From: an uncultured Erysipelotrichaceae bacterium
GTDB taxonomy: Bacteria; Bacillota_I; Bacilli_A; RF39; UBA660
Assembly: GCA_902766815.1 (NCBI GenBank)
Contig: CACXEZ010000110.1
Span: 1-7,497, forward strand
DNA length: 7,497 nucleotides
Reading direction: 5' to 3'
The notes beneath the pieces were generated by a model. The model ran no database searches, was not told the origin of the DNA, and saw nothing but the letters and a program-made list of their open reading frames with translations. The translations under genes and the position numbers were made by a program. This document shows positions 6,256-7,497 of the stretch, piece by piece (position 1 is the first letter of the stretch; each line of letters opens with the position of its first letter).

Positions 6256-7345
6256 TCACTTCCTCAAACCCATCTTAATAAATTCATCCAAATCCCCATC
6301 CAAAACCTTATCTACAGCACTAGTTTCATAACCAGACTCTTGATCTTTGACCAAAGTATAAGGACACATAACATAACTTCTCTTTCCCGAACCAAAAGCA
6401 ATCGCTTTTTGCCCCTTCTTCATATCCGCCAATTCTTGATTTTGCTTTTCCAACTCCAAAGCATATAATTTACTCTTTAATATTTCCAAACAATGCTCCT
6501 TATTTTGAATTTGACTTCTTTCATTCTGACAAGTAACCACAATACCAGTTGGCAAATGAGTAACACGAACAGCACTATCTGTTGTATTTACCCCTTGTCC
6601 GCCAGGACCACTACTACGATAAATATCTATCTTCAAATCCTTATCTGATAATTCAATATCAATAGCCTTATCCACAACAGGAATAACTTCAACAGAAGCA
6701 AATGAAGTATGTCTTCTTTTATTAGAATCAAATGGACTAATACGTACTAACCGATGAACTCCTCTTTCATTTTTTAAATAACCATAAGCATTTTTACCAC
6801 TAACTTGAACCAAAACACTTTTAATACCAACCTCTTCCCCAGGTTGCCTATCCAACTCTTTTACCTGATAATGACACTTATCAAAATATCTCATATACAT
6901 ACGATACAACATATTGGCCCAATCACTTGCCTCAGTTCCCCCTGCACCAGAATGAATCTCTAACAAACAATCATTAGCATCATACTTTCCAGATAAATAA
7001 GTTACTAATTTTAAGTCCTCCAATGCTTGTTGCGAATCTAAATATTCCTCTTCTAATCCTATCATTAACTCTTCCGAATGGTCATCTAACATTTCTAAAA
7101 TCTCAATATTATCCCCTATTTTTTTACTTAAATCACTAATAGGTACTACAACATTCCTTAAATCATTCATTTTTTCCAAAATATTAGTAGCTCTTTCTTT
7201 ATCACTCCAAAAATCAGTCGCTAATTGCTGCTCATTATACCAATCAAGTTCCTTACATTTCTTATCGTAGTCAAAGTGACCCCCTAATCTCATCTAATTC
7301 CAAAGAAATAGTTTGATATAATCTTTTTAATTCTTTTAATTCCAT
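6256..7345 (-). CDS. prfB: Peptide chain release factor 2 (RF2), expressed by programmed +1 frameshift
   Basis: RF2 terminates translation at UAA and UGA. The protein is made from two frames: 24 codons from ATG 7345 (MELKELK...EIRGSL) to an in-frame UGA at 7273-7271, then a +1 shift that skips base 7273 and resumes at GAC (7272) through to TGA at 6258-6256. Joined length is 362 aa, close to B. subtilis RF2 (about 366). The RF2 stop-recognition tripeptide SPF (203-205, in RISPFDSNKRRHTSF) and the catalytic GGQ (248-250, in SSGPGGQGVNTTDSAVR) are both present, as is LEIHSGAGGTEASDW. The start at 7345 matches the family N-terminus and has GGTGAT just upstream; ATG 7351 (adding M-V) with AAGG at 7358-7361 is an alternative. 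An ORF caller that ignores the shift would begin at MRLGGHF (7293), which is an artefact. It heads the operon with the YitT pair. Confidence 0.95.
7270..7285 (-). promoter_or_regulatory. prfB programmed +1 frameshift site
   Basis: The minus strand reads AGGGGGTCACTTTGAC. It has all the parts of the classical site: the internal Shine-Dalgarno-like AGGGGG, three nt of spacing, the slippery CTT codon, the in-frame UGA stop and a following C. When RF2 is scarce the ribosome pauses at UGA and slips from CUU to UUU, so RF2 level regulates its own synthesis. Confidence 0.96.
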
Positions 7346-7370
7346 TACCATCACCAACCTTATATATGAC

Positions 7371-7376
7371 ATTTTA
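7371..7376 (-). promoter_or_regulatory. Possible extended -10 promoter for the prfB operon
   Basis: TGTTAAAAT on the minus strand (TAAAAT at 7376-7371), with TTTCTT as a poor -35 at 17 nt. Transcription would start near 7364, leaving a leader of about 19 nt. The whole 7346-7497 stretch is very AT-rich, so chance matches are likely, and transcription could also come from a gene upstream of the window. Confidence 0.35.
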
Positions 7377-7497
7377 ACAAATAATGATAAAAAAAGAAAG
7401 AGATAAATTAACTTGAGTTTAGGTTTTTTACATAAAATCTATAATTAATATTTTGTAATCTCAAATACGAACAGTGATTAATATTTTTTTTCAAAAA

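Noticed and set aside
7408..7497. Minus-strand frame open from the right edge for 29 codons before TAA, possibly the tail of an upstream gene such as secA
   Set aside because: The translated sequence is not recognisable and lacks the cysteine-rich SecA tail; an open frame of this length at an edge of very AT-rich DNA is not significant. I see no gene, RNA or hairpin terminator that I can support in 7346-7497.
1..7497. Mobile elements, CRISPR arrays, tRNA/rRNA genes, riboswitches, toxin-antitoxin or defence modules
   Set aside because: No transposase, terminal repeats, spaced direct repeats, cloverleaf-like sequence or long structured leader was visible; the leaders are short and the genes are housekeeping types.

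Overview
The window is AT-rich and looks like a core-genome segment of a low-GC, walled Bacillota-type bacterium. Several things point there: strong AGGAGG-type ribosome binding sites, sigma-A promoters with TATAAT -10 boxes, a Bacillus-like gene order, and a PBP2A-like transpeptidase. UGA is a stop codon here and UGG encodes Trp. The prfB (RF2) gene with its UGA-dependent frameshift confirms this, so the organism is not a UGA=Trp mollicute such as Mycoplasma or Spiroplasma. An uncultured gut Bacilli or Erysipelotrichia-like lineage is a reasonable guess, but it is inference only.

Layout, from the right edge leftward. On the minus strand are prfB (RF2, two frames joined by a programmed +1 frameshift), two tandem YitT-family membrane proteins, then ftsE and ftsX with a short overlap. 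From memory, the order prfB - YitT-family gene - ftsE - ftsX resembles the Bacillus subtilis secA-prfB-yvjA-cccB-ftsE-ftsX region; here the YitT gene is doubled and no cytochrome gene intervenes. ftsX meets a small plus-strand gene (DUF2624-like, 83 aa) tail to tail over one shared hairpin terminator. That small gene diverges from a minus-strand PBP2A/PbpA-type class B penicillin-binding protein. The PBP is followed by rpmG (ribosomal protein L33), which runs off the left edge and has its own promoter inside the 3' end of the PBP gene.

Functionally the window mixes translation (RF2, L33) with envelope growth. FtsEX gates peptidoglycan hydrolases, and the PBP is the transpeptidase of elongation. 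The two YitT proteins are membrane proteins of unknown substrate.

I found no mobile element, CRISPR array, tRNA or rRNA, and no clearly new multi-gene system. The observations most worth following are the reciprocal motif degeneration in the two YitT paralogues, a calcium-loop-like insertion just after the KTG motif of the PBP, its long basic cytoplasmic tail, and the shared terminator that contains both stop codons.
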